In this document: in pieces, positions 34,494-43,984 of the stretch
How positions within the stretch are numbered: the first letter of the stretch is position 1
Layout of the letters: each line of letters starts with the position of its first letter
Origin: Bacillota bacterium
GTDB taxonomy: Bacteria > Bacillota > Clostridia > Acetivibrionales > DTU013
Reading direction: 5' to 3'
DNA length: 64,000 bases
Assembly: GCA_023418915.1 (NCBI GenBank)
Contig: JAEZYU010000079.1
Span: 19,384 to 83,383, forward strand
Made by a program: the position numbers and the translations under genes
The notes under the pieces: model-generated
What the model was told of the DNA's origin: nothing
The model's database searches: none
Seen by the model: only the letters and a program-made list of their open reading frames with translations

Positions 34494-35573
34494 TTACAGT
34501 ATGATCATTTCCTTTGGAGATGCAGTAAGAACAATCGCTGATTCACCATTTACGACAGTCATGTCTTCGATCCTGACGCCTCCTGTCTCGGCTACATAAA
34601 TCCCCGGCTCGACAGTGACTACCATACCGTCCCTCAATATGATATCTCCCCTTTGTGAAAGTGTCGGATCCTCATGTATTTCAAGACCGACACCATGACC
34701 CAGTCCATGCCCGAAATTGCTCCCATAACCTGCTTCGTTTATTACTCCCCTTGCAATCGAATCGATCTCCTTACCTGACACACCGCTTTTTACAGCCTCA
34801 ATGCCCTTTTTATTCGCATCGAGCACGATCCTGTATATTTTATCGAGTTCTGCTTCTGGTTTACCAAGAAACACCGTTCTGGTGATATCTGAACAATATC
34901 CGTTGTAAATAGCCCCAAAGTCAAGCGTTATCACGTCTCCCGCCTCTATAACCTTGTCAGATGCGACACCGTGCGGCATAGACGCACGCCTGCCTGATGC
35001 AATGATAGTTTCAAAGGACGGTCCCTGTGCACCAAGCCGCCTCATGTGGTGTTCCATTTCCGCAGCTATTTCTATCTCGGTGACACCAGGCTTTATAAAC
35101 TCCAGGATATGTAAAAAAACGTCATCGGCTATCCTGACTGCGGATTTGATCAGCCCGATCTCACTTTCATCCTTTATTCTGCGGATTTCCTCAACTTTTC
35201 CTCCAAGAGGGACGAATTTATCCGTCCTGAGCTTTTTGGAGTATTCCGAATACTGTGAATAGGACAGATTGTCATCTTCAAACCACAGTCTGAGGATATT
35301 TTCGTTTTCCAGCAGTTTGTTTAGCTCTTTAATATGACTTCCGGCATATTGTATTATTTCATAATCAGGAGCCTGGTCGGATGCCTGCTCCACATACCTG
35401 AAATCCGTCAGAAGCACAGCACGGTTCCTGCTGATAAAGAGAAGGGCTGATGTTCCTGTAAATCCGGACATATAAATATAATTCACACGCTTTGTGATCA
35501 ATACCGCATCTGTATTTTCAAGGATCATATTGCTGCGAAGATTAGTGAGTCGTCTCTGATATGTTTCTGACAA
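34494..35573 (-). CDS. pepQ: Xaa-Pro peptidase (M24 family)
   Basis: Cytoplasmic metallopeptidase of 359 aa that cleaves next to proline. The creatinase-like N-domain is residues 1-130 and the pita-bread catalytic domain 135-355. Metal ligands are visible as ITLDFGAIYNGYCSDITRTV (two Asp), NFGHGLGHGVGLEIHEDP (His), VTVEPGIY (Glu) and GVRIEDM (Glu). It starts with TTG at 35573, five bases after AAGGAGATA within the aroQ stop. With efp downstream, both relate to proline-rich peptides, a common pairing. Confidence 0.94.
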   Translation of the reverse strand: MSETYQRRLTNLRSNMILENTDAVLITKRVNYIYMSGFTGTSALLFISRNRAVLLTDFRYVEQASDQAPDYEIIQYAGSHIKELNKLLENENILRLWFEDDNLSYSQYSEYSKKLRTDKFVPLGGKVEEIRRIKDESEIGLIKSAVRIADDVFLHILEFIKPGVTEIEIAAEMEHHMRRLGAQGPSFETIIASGRRASMPHGVASDKVIEAGDVITLDFGAIYNGYCSDITRTVFLGKPEAELDKIYRIVLDANKKGIEAVKSGVSGKEIDSIARGVINEAGYGSNFGHGLGHGVGLEIHEDPTLSQRGDIILRDGMVVTVEPGIYVAETGGVRIEDMTVVNGESAIVLTASPKEMIIL

Positions 35574-35575
35574 TG

Positions 35576-36031
35576 TTATATCTCCTTTACCGTTTCATTG
35601 AGCATTATAGCTGCTGCTTTAAGTGCCACCATATAGCTGTCGGCTCCAAAACCGCTTATTTGTCCTGTACAGACGGGAGCAATGACCGATTTTCTCCTGA
35701 ATTCCTCTCTGGCGTGTATATTGGACAGATGAACTTCGATACACGGAAGCTCAACCGCCTTTACGGCATCCCGGATTGCTATGCTGTAATGAGTATATGC
35801 CCCCGGGTTAAGAATAATAAGGTCATATCTTCCCCTTGCTTCATGCAGCTTGTCTATTATTTCACCCTCATGGTTGGTCTGGATAAAATCCACATCCATT
35901 CCAAGCTGTTGAGCTTCTCTTGTGACATCAGCCGCAATCTCAGCCAGAGTGACAGTTCCATATACATCCTTTTCGCGAGTCCCCAGCATATTCAGGTTGG
36001 GACCGTTGATAACAATAATTTTCTTTTGCAT
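35576..36031 (-). CDS. aroQ: 3-dehydroquinate dehydratase, type II
   Basis: Shikimate-pathway enzyme of 151 aa forming a dodecamer. Conserved blocks are IIVINGPNLNMLGTREKDVYG (catalytic tyrosine in VYG near residue 24), ILNPGAYTHYSIAIRDA and the histidine/arginine block EVHLSNIHAREEFRRKSV. I start at 36031 on family length; the ribosome site is distant (AAGGGG 13 bases upstream). A copy of the AACGATGCGTTAT motif lies 27 bases upstream. Confidence 0.96.
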   Translation of the reverse strand: MQKKIIVINGPNLNMLGTREKDVYGTVTLAEIAADVTREAQQLGMDVDFIQTNHEGEIIDKLHEARGRYDLIILNPGAYTHYSIAIRDAVKAVELPCIEVHLSNIHAREEFRRKSVIAPVCTGQISGFGADSYMVALKAAAIMLNETVKEI

Positions 36032-36057
36032 ATCAATATATTTCCCCTTTAAGAAGT

Positions 36058-36072
36058 GTATAACGCATCGTT
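36058..36072 (-). promoter_or_regulatory. AACGATGCRTTAT motif, copy before aroQ
   Basis: Minus strand AACGATGCGTTATAC, 27 bases before the aroQ ATG. It is directly preceded by a hairpin GAAAACC/GGTTTTC and TTT that looks like a terminator for comFB (about 36076-36098). Confidence 0.5.
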
Positions 36073-36118
36073 TTAAAGAAAACCCTCCGGTTTTCATAAA
36101 AATTTTCTCACACCGGCA

Positions 36119-36385
36119 TTATATATGCCGTGGTTTCCTTTTCACCAGTACAGCCGCCTTTGTAATTGCAGCTACTATATCGACCTCAAATTGCTGTCCG
36201 AGAGTATTGATCTTGGAATAAAGCTCTCCCTTTTCTGTTACGACATATTTGGGCGGAAGATCGTTCAGCGCTATGGCAGCAATATCAAGAAGGCATTTCT
36301 CACAGGTGCACATGTTGATATCAGTCAACACTTCCTTCATCTGTCCGAATACGATCTCCTCCATGTAGTTTTTAATCTGGGCCAT
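36119..36385 (-). CDS. ComFB family protein
   Basis: Protein of 88 aa of the late-competence ComFB family. A CxC-xx-C cluster (INMCTCEKCLLDIAAIALNDLPPKYVVT) is at about residues 24-50; this is the family's conserved zinc-binding-like block. In Bacillus comFB lies in a DNA-uptake operon, but its role is unknown. Here it sits beside a prepilin peptidase gene. GGAGG precedes the ATG. Confidence 0.88.
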   Translation of the reverse strand: MAQIKNYMEEIVFGQMKEVLTDINMCTCEKCLLDIAAIALNDLPPKYVVTEKGELYSKINTLGQQFEVDIVAAITKAAVLVKRKPRHI

Positions 36386-36430
36386 GATATTTCCTCCTCT
36401 GACCGGTTATATTTTAATATTTACCTAAAT

Positions 36431-37231
36431 CTATACACTCATATAATTGAAAAACCATTCCACCATCTCCCAGCCCCAAATAATGGTCACAAATGAGCCA
36501 ATCACTATGAAAGGGCCAAATGCCACAGTATCCTTCCTCTTTTTGATGCGAAGCAGCATAAGCAGCATGGAGATTATTCCCCCAAGCAATATCGAAGATG
36601 CCAGTGCGGCAATACAAAGCTTCCAGCCAAGGAACAGGCCGATTGGCGCCATCAGCTTAACATCTCCCATACCCATAGCATCATCGGTCCTGTATATCAG
36701 CGAGCCTAATACAGCGACCAGCAGTAAAAAGCCTGATCCCGGAAACAGACCGGCCAGAGGTGTCCACCATTTATCGTCTCCGAACACTTCCGTCACAGGA
36801 CTGATGCAGTTGTAGACAAAAAACACTATCCCTCCCGCCATTCCTGCTAATACAAGACCGTTTGGAATAATCCTGTGATCGATATCTATAAAAAATACAG
36901 CTATCAATATTATCATTAGGTAAGCAAACGCAAAGAAAGGAGCCGAAAATCCGAATTTTATGAATAGAGCTATAAAAACTAAAGCTGTCAGAAGCTCAAT
37001 CAGAGGATATCTGGGTGAGATCCGCCCACCGCAGTACCTGCACCTGCCCCTGAGAAAGATATAGCTGAATACCGGGACAAGATCAGGCGCAGCAAGTCTT
37101 TTACCGCAGGATGTACATGAGGACGGCGGTGCAACTATATTCCTGCCCTCAGGGATACGGTATATGAGAACATTTATAAAGGATCCTATGATAAGCCCAA
37201 AAATAAATACATATATGTATATTGCTGCCAT
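36431..37231 (-). CDS. Prepilin peptidase (A24 family)
   Basis: Bifunctional leader peptidase and N-methylase of type IV prepilins, 266 aa with about seven membrane segments. The N-terminal domain has GSFINVLIYRIPEGRNI and the zinc cysteines in CTSCGKRL and CRYCGGRISPRYPLIE. The catalytic aspartates are in FIDIDHRIIPN (about residue 122) and MGMGDVKLMAPIG (about residue 190). No pilin genes are in the window. GAGG precedes the ATG. Confidence 0.94.
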   Translation of the reverse strand: MAAIYIYVFIFGLIIGSFINVLIYRIPEGRNIVAPPSSCTSCGKRLAAPDLVPVFSYIFLRGRCRYCGGRISPRYPLIELLTALVFIALFIKFGFSAPFFAFAYLMIILIAVFFIDIDHRIIPNGLVLAGMAGGIVFFVYNCISPVTEVFGDDKWWTPLAGLFPGSGFLLLVAVLGSLIYRTDDAMGMGDVKLMAPIGLFLGWKLCIAALASSILLGGIISMLLMLLRIKKRKDTVAFGPFIVIGSFVTIIWGWEMVEWFFNYMSV

Positions 37232-37289
37232 AACCTCACCTGCTTGTAAAAAATCAGTGCTTTATTCGCCACATGGAGTAAAAAATCCT

Positions 37290-38192
37290 CTAAACTTCCA
37301 GGTATTTTAAAAATGTTGTCGAAAGCTCCGCTGAAACAGTATCAGAAATTCTGGTCTCCATCCATATCTCGAATGCCCTAATGCCCTGATAAAGCAGCAT
37401 ACCAGCTCCGTTACAGGTTTTACAGCCTTTTCCACGTGCCATGGAAAGCAGTTTTGTTTCAGTTGGATTATATATCACATCATATACTATAGGCTTGCAT
37501 AAAAAATCCACATCATTTCCGACAGGGCTCATGTCTGTATTCGGGTACATGCCGGCGGACGTGGTGTTGATGATAATATCAAATTCATTCAGTATCCGGT
37601 GCGCTTCACCGGTGCCCGGAATTGCAGTAAAAGCATACATTGCAGCTTCTTTGCCTGAGATCAGTGTTTTATTTATGTATGATGCTATCTCTTCTGCCTT
37701 TGATCTGGTCCTGTTAATTATGCAGAGCCTTCCCGCTCCTTCTGCTGTAATCTTCACTGCCAGTGACCTGGCGGTTCCTCCTGCGCCCAGTATACAGACA
37801 GCCCGGCCTCGAAAGTCAGTGCCTGTCTGTTTCGTAAATGCATTGACGAAACCTGTTCCGTCAGTATTATAACCATAGAGCCTGCCATCTTTTATTCTGA
37901 CGGTATTTGCAGCGCCAAGCAGCCTGACTTCATCATCAGCTTCATCCAGAAAGCCCAATATTTCTTCCTTGTAAGGTATCGTCACATTAAATCCTGCAAA
38001 TCCCAGCGCTTTAAGTCCGTTGATAACTGTCCCAAGCATGCCCTTCTCTGTCATCAAAGGTATGTATATTCCGTTCAGACGCAAATGAGAAAAAAGGCTG
38101 TTATGAAGAACCGGTGAAACTGTATGTTCCACCGGATTTCCAATAAGTCCGGTCAGTATCGTCGTCCCGGTAACTCTTTGATCAAGTACCAT
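37290..38192 (-). CDS. aroE: Shikimate dehydrogenase
   Basis: Shikimate-pathway enzyme of 300 aa that reduces 3-dehydroshikimate with NADPH. The substrate domain has LIGNPVEHTVSPVLHNSLF and NVTIPYKEEIL (catalytic lysine, about residue 76). NTDGTGFVNAF and the NADP motif VCILGAGGTARSLAVKI follow at about 112 and 135. MLLYQGIRAFEIW lies near the C-terminus. It is four bases downstream of yqeG. GAGG precedes the ATG. Confidence 0.96.
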   Translation of the reverse strand: MVLDQRVTGTTILTGLIGNPVEHTVSPVLHNSLFSHLRLNGIYIPLMTEKGMLGTVINGLKALGFAGFNVTIPYKEEILGFLDEADDEVRLLGAANTVRIKDGRLYGYNTDGTGFVNAFTKQTGTDFRGRAVCILGAGGTARSLAVKITAEGAGRLCIINRTRSKAEEIASYINKTLISGKEAAMYAFTAIPGTGEAHRILNEFDIIINTTSAGMYPNTDMSPVGNDVDFLCKPIVYDVIYNPTETKLLSMARGKGCKTCNGAGMLLYQGIRAFEIWMETRISDTVSAELSTTFLKYLEV

Positions 38193-38196
38193 CTGC

Positions 38197-38709
38197 CTAC
38201 CTCACCAAATCCTTTGTCCTTTCGGCATATCTTCTCAGTATCATCTTTTCAAAAACCCGCTTGAGCCTGACCATCCTGCCTTCCCTCATATCGATGGGCT
38301 TTACCAGAATAGTTAACATACCCGCTCGGTTTCCTCCATATATGTCAGTGAATATCTGATCCCCCACGACAGCGATCTGTTCGCCTTTGAGCTCCATATG
38401 TCTGCCTGCTTTGAGGAATGCCTCCCTGACCGGCTTCATAGCCCTATGCACTGCATACAGCTTTAGTCTTTCGTTGAATCTGATCACGCGTTTTTTTGCG
38501 CCGTTTGAGACTATACAGAGTTTGAACCCCTTTGATTTCATTGCTTCTATCCATTTTACCGCATTTTCGTCTGCATCGGCTACATGGTTCGGTACCAGTG
38601 TGTTATCAATGTCCAGTATGATACCTTTTATTTTATTCCCTTCCAATATTTCAGCTGTTATTTTGTTGATGCTCTCCACATATATATCCGGGTAAAATGC
38701 TTCTTTCAT
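38197..38709 (-). CDS. yqeG: YqeG family HAD-type phosphatase
   Basis: HAD-superfamily protein of 170 aa. Motif I is GIILDIDNTLVPNHV (about residues 28-42). Motif II is LCIVSNGAKKRVIRFNE and motif III/IV is AVVGDQIFTDIYGGNRAGM. Related to bacterial YqeG and mitochondrial phosphatidylglycerophosphatase, so a lipid-phosphate substrate is possible. CGGAGGAG precedes the ATG. Confidence 0.93.
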   Translation of the reverse strand: MKEAFYPDIYVESINKITAEILEGNKIKGIILDIDNTLVPNHVADADENAVKWIEAMKSKGFKLCIVSNGAKKRVIRFNERLKLYAVHRAMKPVREAFLKAGRHMELKGEQIAVVGDQIFTDIYGGNRAGMLTILVKPIDMREGRMVRLKRVFEKMILRRYAERTKDLVR

Positions 38710-38805
38710 TACTCCTCCGATATCCCTTGCTATCTGTCATTATGACTGATCCAAAGGGTGGTTTTTTGTAATGATAACAGATCCATGCTCTTTTGGCAAC
38801 GTGTG

Positions 38806-40299
38806 CTATGCTTGTCCTTTTTGGTATTTACTCATTTGCATTGATGTTTCGATCAGTTCCTCCACATATCCCCCTGCTTCATTAGCTTTTTCAATGTTCT
38901 GAGTGGATAAAGCACAAGCTTCCTGTGCGCTTGCAGTCACCTGCTCACTTACCGCAGATATCTCGTTTATGCTTTCCACCAATTTGTTGTTTGCGCCAAG
39001 TACTTTATTGACTTTGTCATTTACCATATTAACATTTTCTCTGACGTCGTTCATTTTTTCGCTGATGCCGGTGAAAATATCCATGGTCCTGGAAACAAGC
39101 GTATTTTGTTCATCATTTGCCTCCTTGAGCCTGAGTACCGCCTCGACAGAACTGTCAGTCTGGGTATACAGCTCGTTGACTATCCTGATTATCTCATTGG
39201 TCGATTCCTTGCTTTGAGCCGCAAGCTTCCTTATTTCATCGGCGACCACCGCAAATCCTTTTCCGCTCTCGCCGGCTCTGGCACTTTCGATCGCAGCATT
39301 GAGAGACAGCATGTTAGTTTGCTCAGATATACTTGAAATAAGGTCTGATATGGTGCGTATCTCATCAGTCTTCTGTTTCAAATCGAGCATTATGTTGTAG
39401 GCATTGTCGCTGTTTTCGCTGACAAAAGCAGATTTCCCGTTCAATCGTTCTATTATACCCAGGCCTTCAGAGACAGCCTCAGCAGTATTCAGAGAAATTT
39501 GTTCCATACTCTCGGAATCTTTCGATGTGTCCGTTATCAGATCCTGTATGTCATGTGTAAGTCCGGACTGCACCTGTATATTGGCGGCTGTATCAGCTGC
39601 ACCCTTTTCAATTTCCTGTACCGCATTTGATGCTATATTTGTGAATTCAGCCAACTCTTTAACTATCCTGTGCACCTCTCTGGAGTTTTTGTCCAGTACT
39701 GCCGCTGTCTTTAATACATCCTTCAGAATACTTTCCTGCTTCGACTGTTCATCTCTTATATCTCTTACCTTCTCATCACTGAACGCATTGGATATTTTAG
39801 TTGAATAAATAAGTGATGCTGCGAACATGAAAACACAGGCGAATTCTATCAGGTAATTGGTAGTGTCGAAACTGCTTTTGAGCCCGAGGAATGCGAAGCT
39901 GTAAACTATTTTAGCTACATTTACGAGTGCAAAGGCTATATTGGTTGCTATTATAAGCTTCAGATCAAAGTATAAAAAGTAACTAAGCACTATCGGAAAC
40001 ATGTAACAAAATACAAGCACCCTGTCCGGTGAGGCAGTGAACATAGTGAAAACATAGAGTATGAAGTAACCAGTAAGTGTTACATATTTCATAATATTCG
40101 ATCGGTTATCTTTCATAAATAATAATGTAGCCGCAACCATTGGGAAAACGACTATCGCCATCATCACCAGCAAATAAGTTAATGTTTTGGCTCCTTTGAT
40201 GTACTCCATCAAGTATCCGGCTATTAGAAAAATATCAATTCCCCAGTTCAAAAATAATACAAATCTGTTGACTCTCTTTGATGCAGATTTATAGTCCAT
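38806..40299 (-). CDS. Methyl-accepting chemotaxis protein with multi-pass N-terminus
   Basis: Chemoreceptor-type signalling protein of 497 aa. About six membrane segments fill residues 15-170, with no large extracellular sensor. A cytoplasmic coiled-coil follows, with the hairpin tip ISSISEQTNMLSLNAAIESARAGESGKGFAVVADEIRKLA at about 330-370. The ligand is unknown and could be in or near the membrane. I start at the ATG at 40299, after GGGGAG. No other chemotaxis genes are nearby. Confidence 0.92.
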   Translation of the reverse strand: MDYKSASKRVNRFVLFLNWGIDIFLIAGYLMEYIKGAKTLTYLLVMMAIVVFPMVAATLLFMKDNRSNIMKYVTLTGYFILYVFTMFTASPDRVLVFCYMFPIVLSYFLYFDLKLIIATNIAFALVNVAKIVYSFAFLGLKSSFDTTNYLIEFACVFMFAASLIYSTKISNAFSDEKVRDIRDEQSKQESILKDVLKTAAVLDKNSREVHRIVKELAEFTNIASNAVQEIEKGAADTAANIQVQSGLTHDIQDLITDTSKDSESMEQISLNTAEAVSEGLGIIERLNGKSAFVSENSDNAYNIMLDLKQKTDEIRTISDLISSISEQTNMLSLNAAIESARAGESGKGFAVVADEIRKLAAQSKESTNEIIRIVNELYTQTDSSVEAVLRLKEANDEQNTLVSRTMDIFTGISEKMNDVRENVNMVNDKVNKVLGANNKLVESINEISAVSEQVTASAQEACALSTQNIEKANEAGGYVEELIETSMQMSKYQKGQA

Positions 40300-40484
40300 A
40301 TTTGACACTCCCCTGCATAATTATTTCATTTTTTCCATTACATTATATACTATTTTGTAAAAAAAATGAATTTGTTTTCTTTCAAATACAAATTTGTTTT
40401 GGTATGGGTATAGATTTTTTATTAAAAAAGTTGCATAATAAAAAAAGTGTTTAGGGTAAATAATTGTAAGGAGGCTGTATAAAT

Positions 40485-41555
40485 ATGACTCAGAGAATAA
40501 ATATCCAAAAAACGCAGAAGGCTAAAGCGAAACCGGATCAGAGAAATTTGGGATTCGGCCAGTATTTTTCAGATCACATGTTCATAATGGATTATAGTGT
40601 GGAAAAAGGATGGTATGATCCGAGAATAATACCTTACGGTCCTTTGTCACTTGATCCGTCCACAATGGTTTTTCATTACGGACAGGCAATCTTCGAAGGC
40701 TTAAAGGCATACAGATCTGCCGACGGAAAGGTATTTCTCTTCAGACCGGATATGAATATGAAGAGAATAAACAATTCGAACAAGAGGATGTCGATCCCTC
40801 CTATAGATGAAAAATTCGCAGTAGAAGCAGTCAAAACCCTCGTCAGTATAGACAGCGACTGGATACCGACAGAACCGGGAACTTCATTGTATGTAAGGCC
40901 GTTCATAATTTCAACCGACCCGTATCTGGGCGTGAGAGCTTCTAATACATACAAGTTCATCATAATACTCTCACCCAGCGGTGCTTATTACCCGTCGGGA
41001 ATAAATCCGGTAAAGATCATGATAGAAAACGAATATGTCCGCGCCGTAAAGGGCGGTACCGGCTTTGCCAAGACACCGGGCAATTATGCCGCAAGCCTCA
41101 AAGCACAGGAGATCGCCCATGAGAAGGGCTATGTACAGGTATTATGGCTTGACGGAGTAGAAAGAAAGTACATTGAAGAAGTCGGCTCAATGAATGTTTT
41201 CTTCAAAATAGGAGATGAAATAATAACACCGTCACTGGACGGAAGCATTCTGCCGGGAATAACCAGGAACTCCTGCATACAGCTGCTCAAAAAGTGGGGC
41301 TATAAGGTCACTGAAAAGCATCTTAGTGTTCAGGAGCTGTTTGATGCACATGCTAAAGGGAAATTGGCAGAAGCATTTGGAACAGGTACGGCTGCTGTCA
41401 TTTCGCCCATTGGCGAACTCAACTGGTACGATAAACTGGTAACAGTAAACAACGGCGAGATTGGAGAAGTCTCAGCAAGGCTGTATGAAGCTATTACAGG
41501 TATACAGAACGGCACTGTGAAGGATGATTTCGGCTGGATCACTGAAGTAAAATAA
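40485..41555 (+). CDS. ilvE: Branched-chain amino acid aminotransferase
   Basis: PLP class IV aminotransferase of 356 aa that makes or degrades leucine, isoleucine and valine. The PLP lysine is in GGTGFAKTPGNYAASLKAQEIA (about residue 192). Other blocks are HYGQAIFEGLKAYRSADGKVFLFRPDMN, YIEEVGSMNVFF and GTGTAAVISPIGEL. AAGGAGG precedes the ATG by ten bases. It is a single-gene unit with a strong terminator. The AT-rich 185-base upstream region has no recognised T-box. Confidence 0.96.
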   Translation: MTQRINIQKTQKAKAKPDQRNLGFGQYFSDHMFIMDYSVEKGWYDPRIIPYGPLSLDPSTMVFHYGQAIFEGLKAYRSADGKVFLFRPDMNMKRINNSNKRMSIPPIDEKFAVEAVKTLVSIDSDWIPTEPGTSLYVRPFIISTDPYLGVRASNTYKFIIILSPSGAYYPSGINPVKIMIENEYVRAVKGGTGFAKTPGNYAASLKAQEIAHEKGYVQVLWLDGVERKYIEEVGSMNVFFKIGDEIITPSLDGSILPGITRNSCIQLLKKWGYKVTEKHLSVQELFDAHAKGKLAEAFGTGTAAVISPIGELNWYDKLVTVNNGEIGEVSARLYEAITGIQNGTVKDDFGWITEVK

Positions 41556-41570
41556 TTCTTCTATATACAG

Positions 41571-41616
41571 GGACAGTTTACTGACTTTAGGGCATGTCAG
41601 TAAACTGTCCTTTTCT
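41571..41616 (+). terminator. Terminator after ilvE
   Basis: GGACAGTTTACTGAC and GTCAGTAAACTGTCC form a perfect 15-base stem around a 10-base loop, followed by TTTT. Confidence 0.92.
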
Positions 41617-41673
41617 ATGGGAATATTTCGTCATAGATGAAATACAATTCTAAGTAAACACATATTTTTCTTT

Positions 41674-41688
41674 AACGATGCATTATAA
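41674..41688 (+). promoter_or_regulatory. AACGATGCRTTAT motif, copy before ylbJ
   Basis: Plus strand AACGATGCATTATAA, 12 bases before the ylbJ ATG, preceded by TTTTTCTTT. One base differs from the other four copies (A for G at position 9). Confidence 0.5.
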
Positions 41689-41700
41689 GGTTGGTTAATA

Positions 41701-43056
41701 ATGACATATACTCTTATTATCATAATAGCTGTATTCATACTGCTTGTACTAATGATGCAGCCTTCCAGGATCATATATATCAAGCTGCTGTCCATACCTA
41801 TACTATGCATTATATTCGTCATATTTCTTATCCTTTTTTCAGATACTGCAGTCAAATCTGCGCTTAATGGACTGAATCTCTGGGCCGGCGTGGTCGTGCC
41901 GTCATTACTTCCGTTTTTTATAGCGTCAGGTATTATGAATGCTACAGGTTTCACCAATGCTTCAGGAATACTGCTCGAACCTGTTATGAGACCATTTTTT
42001 AATGTGCCGGGCTGTTCATCCTTTGCTCTGGCTCTAGGGGTAACATCTGGCTATCCTGTAGGTGCCAAAATAACCTCCGATCTAAGAAAAAGCGGTGCAT
42101 TGACAAAGACAGAGGCAGAGAGACTGCTTGCATTTACCAACAATTCAGGTCCTCTTTTCATAATAGGCGCTGTCGGAACAGGTATGTACGGTTCATCACT
42201 AATCGGTATATTCCTGTTTATCTGTCACTTCTTAGCCTGTATAACTGTTGGGTTTCTATTCAGGTTTTACAAGCCTTCTCACGGTCTTACTGCGATGGTC
42301 AGGTACAATGTCGGAAAGAAGACAGAAAACAGCAGAAAGCCATCTCCCGGAGTAAAAAGCAAAACCAGAAAAAGGCTGCTGATCGATTTTAGGAATCGCC
42401 TTATCCATGAAAGCAGGAGTAGGGCGGGTTTTGGAACACTGCTGGGTGAGGCAATAAGAGATTCGGTATCTACGGTGCTTACAATAGGCGGATTCATCGT
42501 GCTTTTCTCTGTTATAATCAGCTTGCTGAAGGAAACAGGAGTAATAAAACTGATAACAGAAATGTTGTTGCGCTTATTGCCGCAGAGCTTGCGGCAAAAT
42601 GGGTTTGACGGTGTGATATCGGGAGTGCTCAGCGGCATACTTGAAATCACGACCGGATCGGAACTGGTCAGCTGCGGAACATCGATCCCACTTTCCATCA
42701 AATTGCCTGCCGCAAGCTTTGTAATCGGCTGGGCAGGGTTGTCTGTCCATTTCCAGGTAATGAGTATCGTTTCGGGAACTGACATAAACACATGTCCATA
42801 CTTGCTTGGAAAGCTCCTGCAAGGGATAGCTGCGGCCATATATACCTGGGTGGGAACAAAGCTGGTCAGCATAGAAATGATGATCACAGAACCGGCTCTC
42901 GGCCTTGTGCAGTTCAATATGCGCAGCTTTTTTGAAACACTGGGAAGATCAGTAATTTTGCTGGCAGCAGTTATTACTATATGGATCGGTATAAATCTTT
43001 TGATTCGATCAAGGGCAGCAGCAGGAAAACCATCAATAAAAAAGAGCTCTATTTGA
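41701..43056 (+). CDS. ylbJ: Sporulation integral membrane protein YlbJ
   Basis: Polytopic membrane protein of 451 aa made in the mother cell and needed for spore cortex or heat resistance in Bacillus. It has about ten hydrophobic segments and two nucleoside-recognition (gate) domains. Family blocks are NGLNLWAGVVVPSLLPFFIASGIM, SGYPVGAKITSDLRKSG and GILEITTGSELVS. The ribosome site is weak, AAGG within the upstream motif. The 3' end overlaps the converging coiled-coil gene by eight bases. Confidence 0.93.
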   Translation: MTYTLIIIIAVFILLVLMMQPSRIIYIKLLSIPILCIIFVIFLILFSDTAVKSALNGLNLWAGVVVPSLLPFFIASGIMNATGFTNASGILLEPVMRPFFNVPGCSSFALALGVTSGYPVGAKITSDLRKSGALTKTEAERLLAFTNNSGPLFIIGAVGTGMYGSSLIGIFLFICHFLACITVGFLFRFYKPSHGLTAMVRYNVGKKTENSRKPSPGVKSKTRKRLLIDFRNRLIHESRSRAGFGTLLGEAIRDSVSTVLTIGGFIVLFSVIISLLKETGVIKLITEMLLRLLPQSLRQNGFDGVISGVLSGILEITTGSELVSCGTSIPLSIKLPAASFVIGWAGLSVHFQVMSIVSGTDINTCPYLLGKLLQGIAAAIYTWVGTKLVSIEMMITEPALGLVQFNMRSFFETLGRSVILLAAVITIWIGINLLIRSRAAAGKPSIKKSSI

Positions 43057-43486
43057 GCTCCTGTCGGTTCGTTCTAATGACTTCCATCGTGTCATTTAGT
43101 ATTTCCTCGACTTTATTTAGTATATTGTCCGCATATTCCTTTGTGCCCAGTCTGATCTCCCGGGCGTTCTTTTGCGCTGAGCCTACTATCTCATTTGCCT
43201 GATCATACGCTTTCTTTGTAATCTCATGCTCATCAACCATCGACGCTATTTTTCCCTCTGCATCCTTTAGCATGTTGCTGGCTTCTTTCTGGGCGTCGAG
43301 CAGTATTCTCTGCCTTTCTTCCTTTACCCATTTAGCCTGCTTTATATCGTCAGGAAGCTTCAACCTGAGCTCCTTTACTATTTCAAGTATCTCTTCCTTG
43401 TCAACAATACATTTACCTGAAAAAGGAACACTAACACTTTTTTCGACTAAGTCTTCCAAAGTCTCCAGTATCGCAAGTATTTCCAT
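43049..43486 (-). CDS. Coiled-coil protein resembling ATPase b/H subunits
   Basis: Protein of 145 aa. After a short N-terminal part (residues 1-35), a long charged helix runs from about 40 to 145, with alanine/glutamate heptads (AQKEASNMLKDAEGKIASMVDE). It resembles the b-type stator helix of ATP synthases, and databases often give that label, but there is no membrane segment and no ATPase operon here. The family is regularly encoded next to coaD in Clostridia. Function unknown. GGGGGG precedes the ATG. Confidence 0.7.
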   Translation of the reverse strand: MEILAILETLEDLVEKSVSVPFSGKCIVDKEEILEIVKELRLKLPDDIKQAKWVKEERQRILLDAQKEASNMLKDAEGKIASMVDEHEITKKAYDQANEIVGSAQKNAREIRLGTKEYADNILNKVEEILNDTMEVIRTNRQELK

Positions 43487-43504
43487 GATCTTACCCCCTA
43501 TGAT

Positions 43505-43984
43505 CTATCTGCAGGTCAGCTTTTTTACAATCCTATTCTTTATGCAGTCCGGCACAAGCCCGTCTATGCTGCCGCCGTTTCTTGCAATCGCCTTTACCGC
43601 ACTTGAACTGAGATACGAATAATGTACACTGGTCATCATAAACAGTGTTTCCATATCCGGCTCAAGGTTCTTGTTCAGAAGCGCCATCTGAAACTCATAC
43701 TCAAAATCCGACATGGCTCTCAGGCCTTTTATGACTGTCTTGGCACCGACCTTCTTTACAAAATCCGCCAGCAGCCCCTGAAAGCCACGCACCTCAATAT
43801 CTTTCCTGTCGCCAAGCGCCGTCCTTATCAGGTCTATACGCTCATCGACCGTAAAAGCAGGTTTTTTGCTTTCATTATCTCCAACTGCAACGATAAGCCT
43901 GTCGCAGATACATACAGCCCTGGTCATAATATCCAGGTGCCCATTGGTTATCGGATCAAAACTTCCCGGATATACTAAAATCAT
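43505..43984 (-). CDS. coaD: Phosphopantetheine adenylyltransferase
   Basis: Penultimate enzyme of coenzyme A synthesis, 159 aa, forming a hexamer. The nucleotidyl-transfer motif TNGH is in VYPGSFDPITNGHLDIM near residue 17. LLNKNLEPDMETLFMMTS and the C-terminal YSYLSSSAVKAIARNGGS are conserved. It starts inside the rsmD stop (ATGA overlap), the classic rsmD-coaD pair. Confidence 0.98.
   Translation of the reverse strand: MILVYPGSFDPITNGHLDIMTRAVCICDRLIVAVGDNESKKPAFTVDERIDLIRTALGDRKDIEVRGFQGLLADFVKKVGAKTVIKGLRAMSDFEYEFQMALLNKNLEPDMETLFMMTSVHYSYLSSSAVKAIARNGGSIDGLVPDCIKNRIVKKLTCR

Noticed and set aside
43049..43486. ATP synthase b subunit
   Set aside because: No membrane segment and no other ATP synthase gene nearby; only the coiled-coil pattern is shared.
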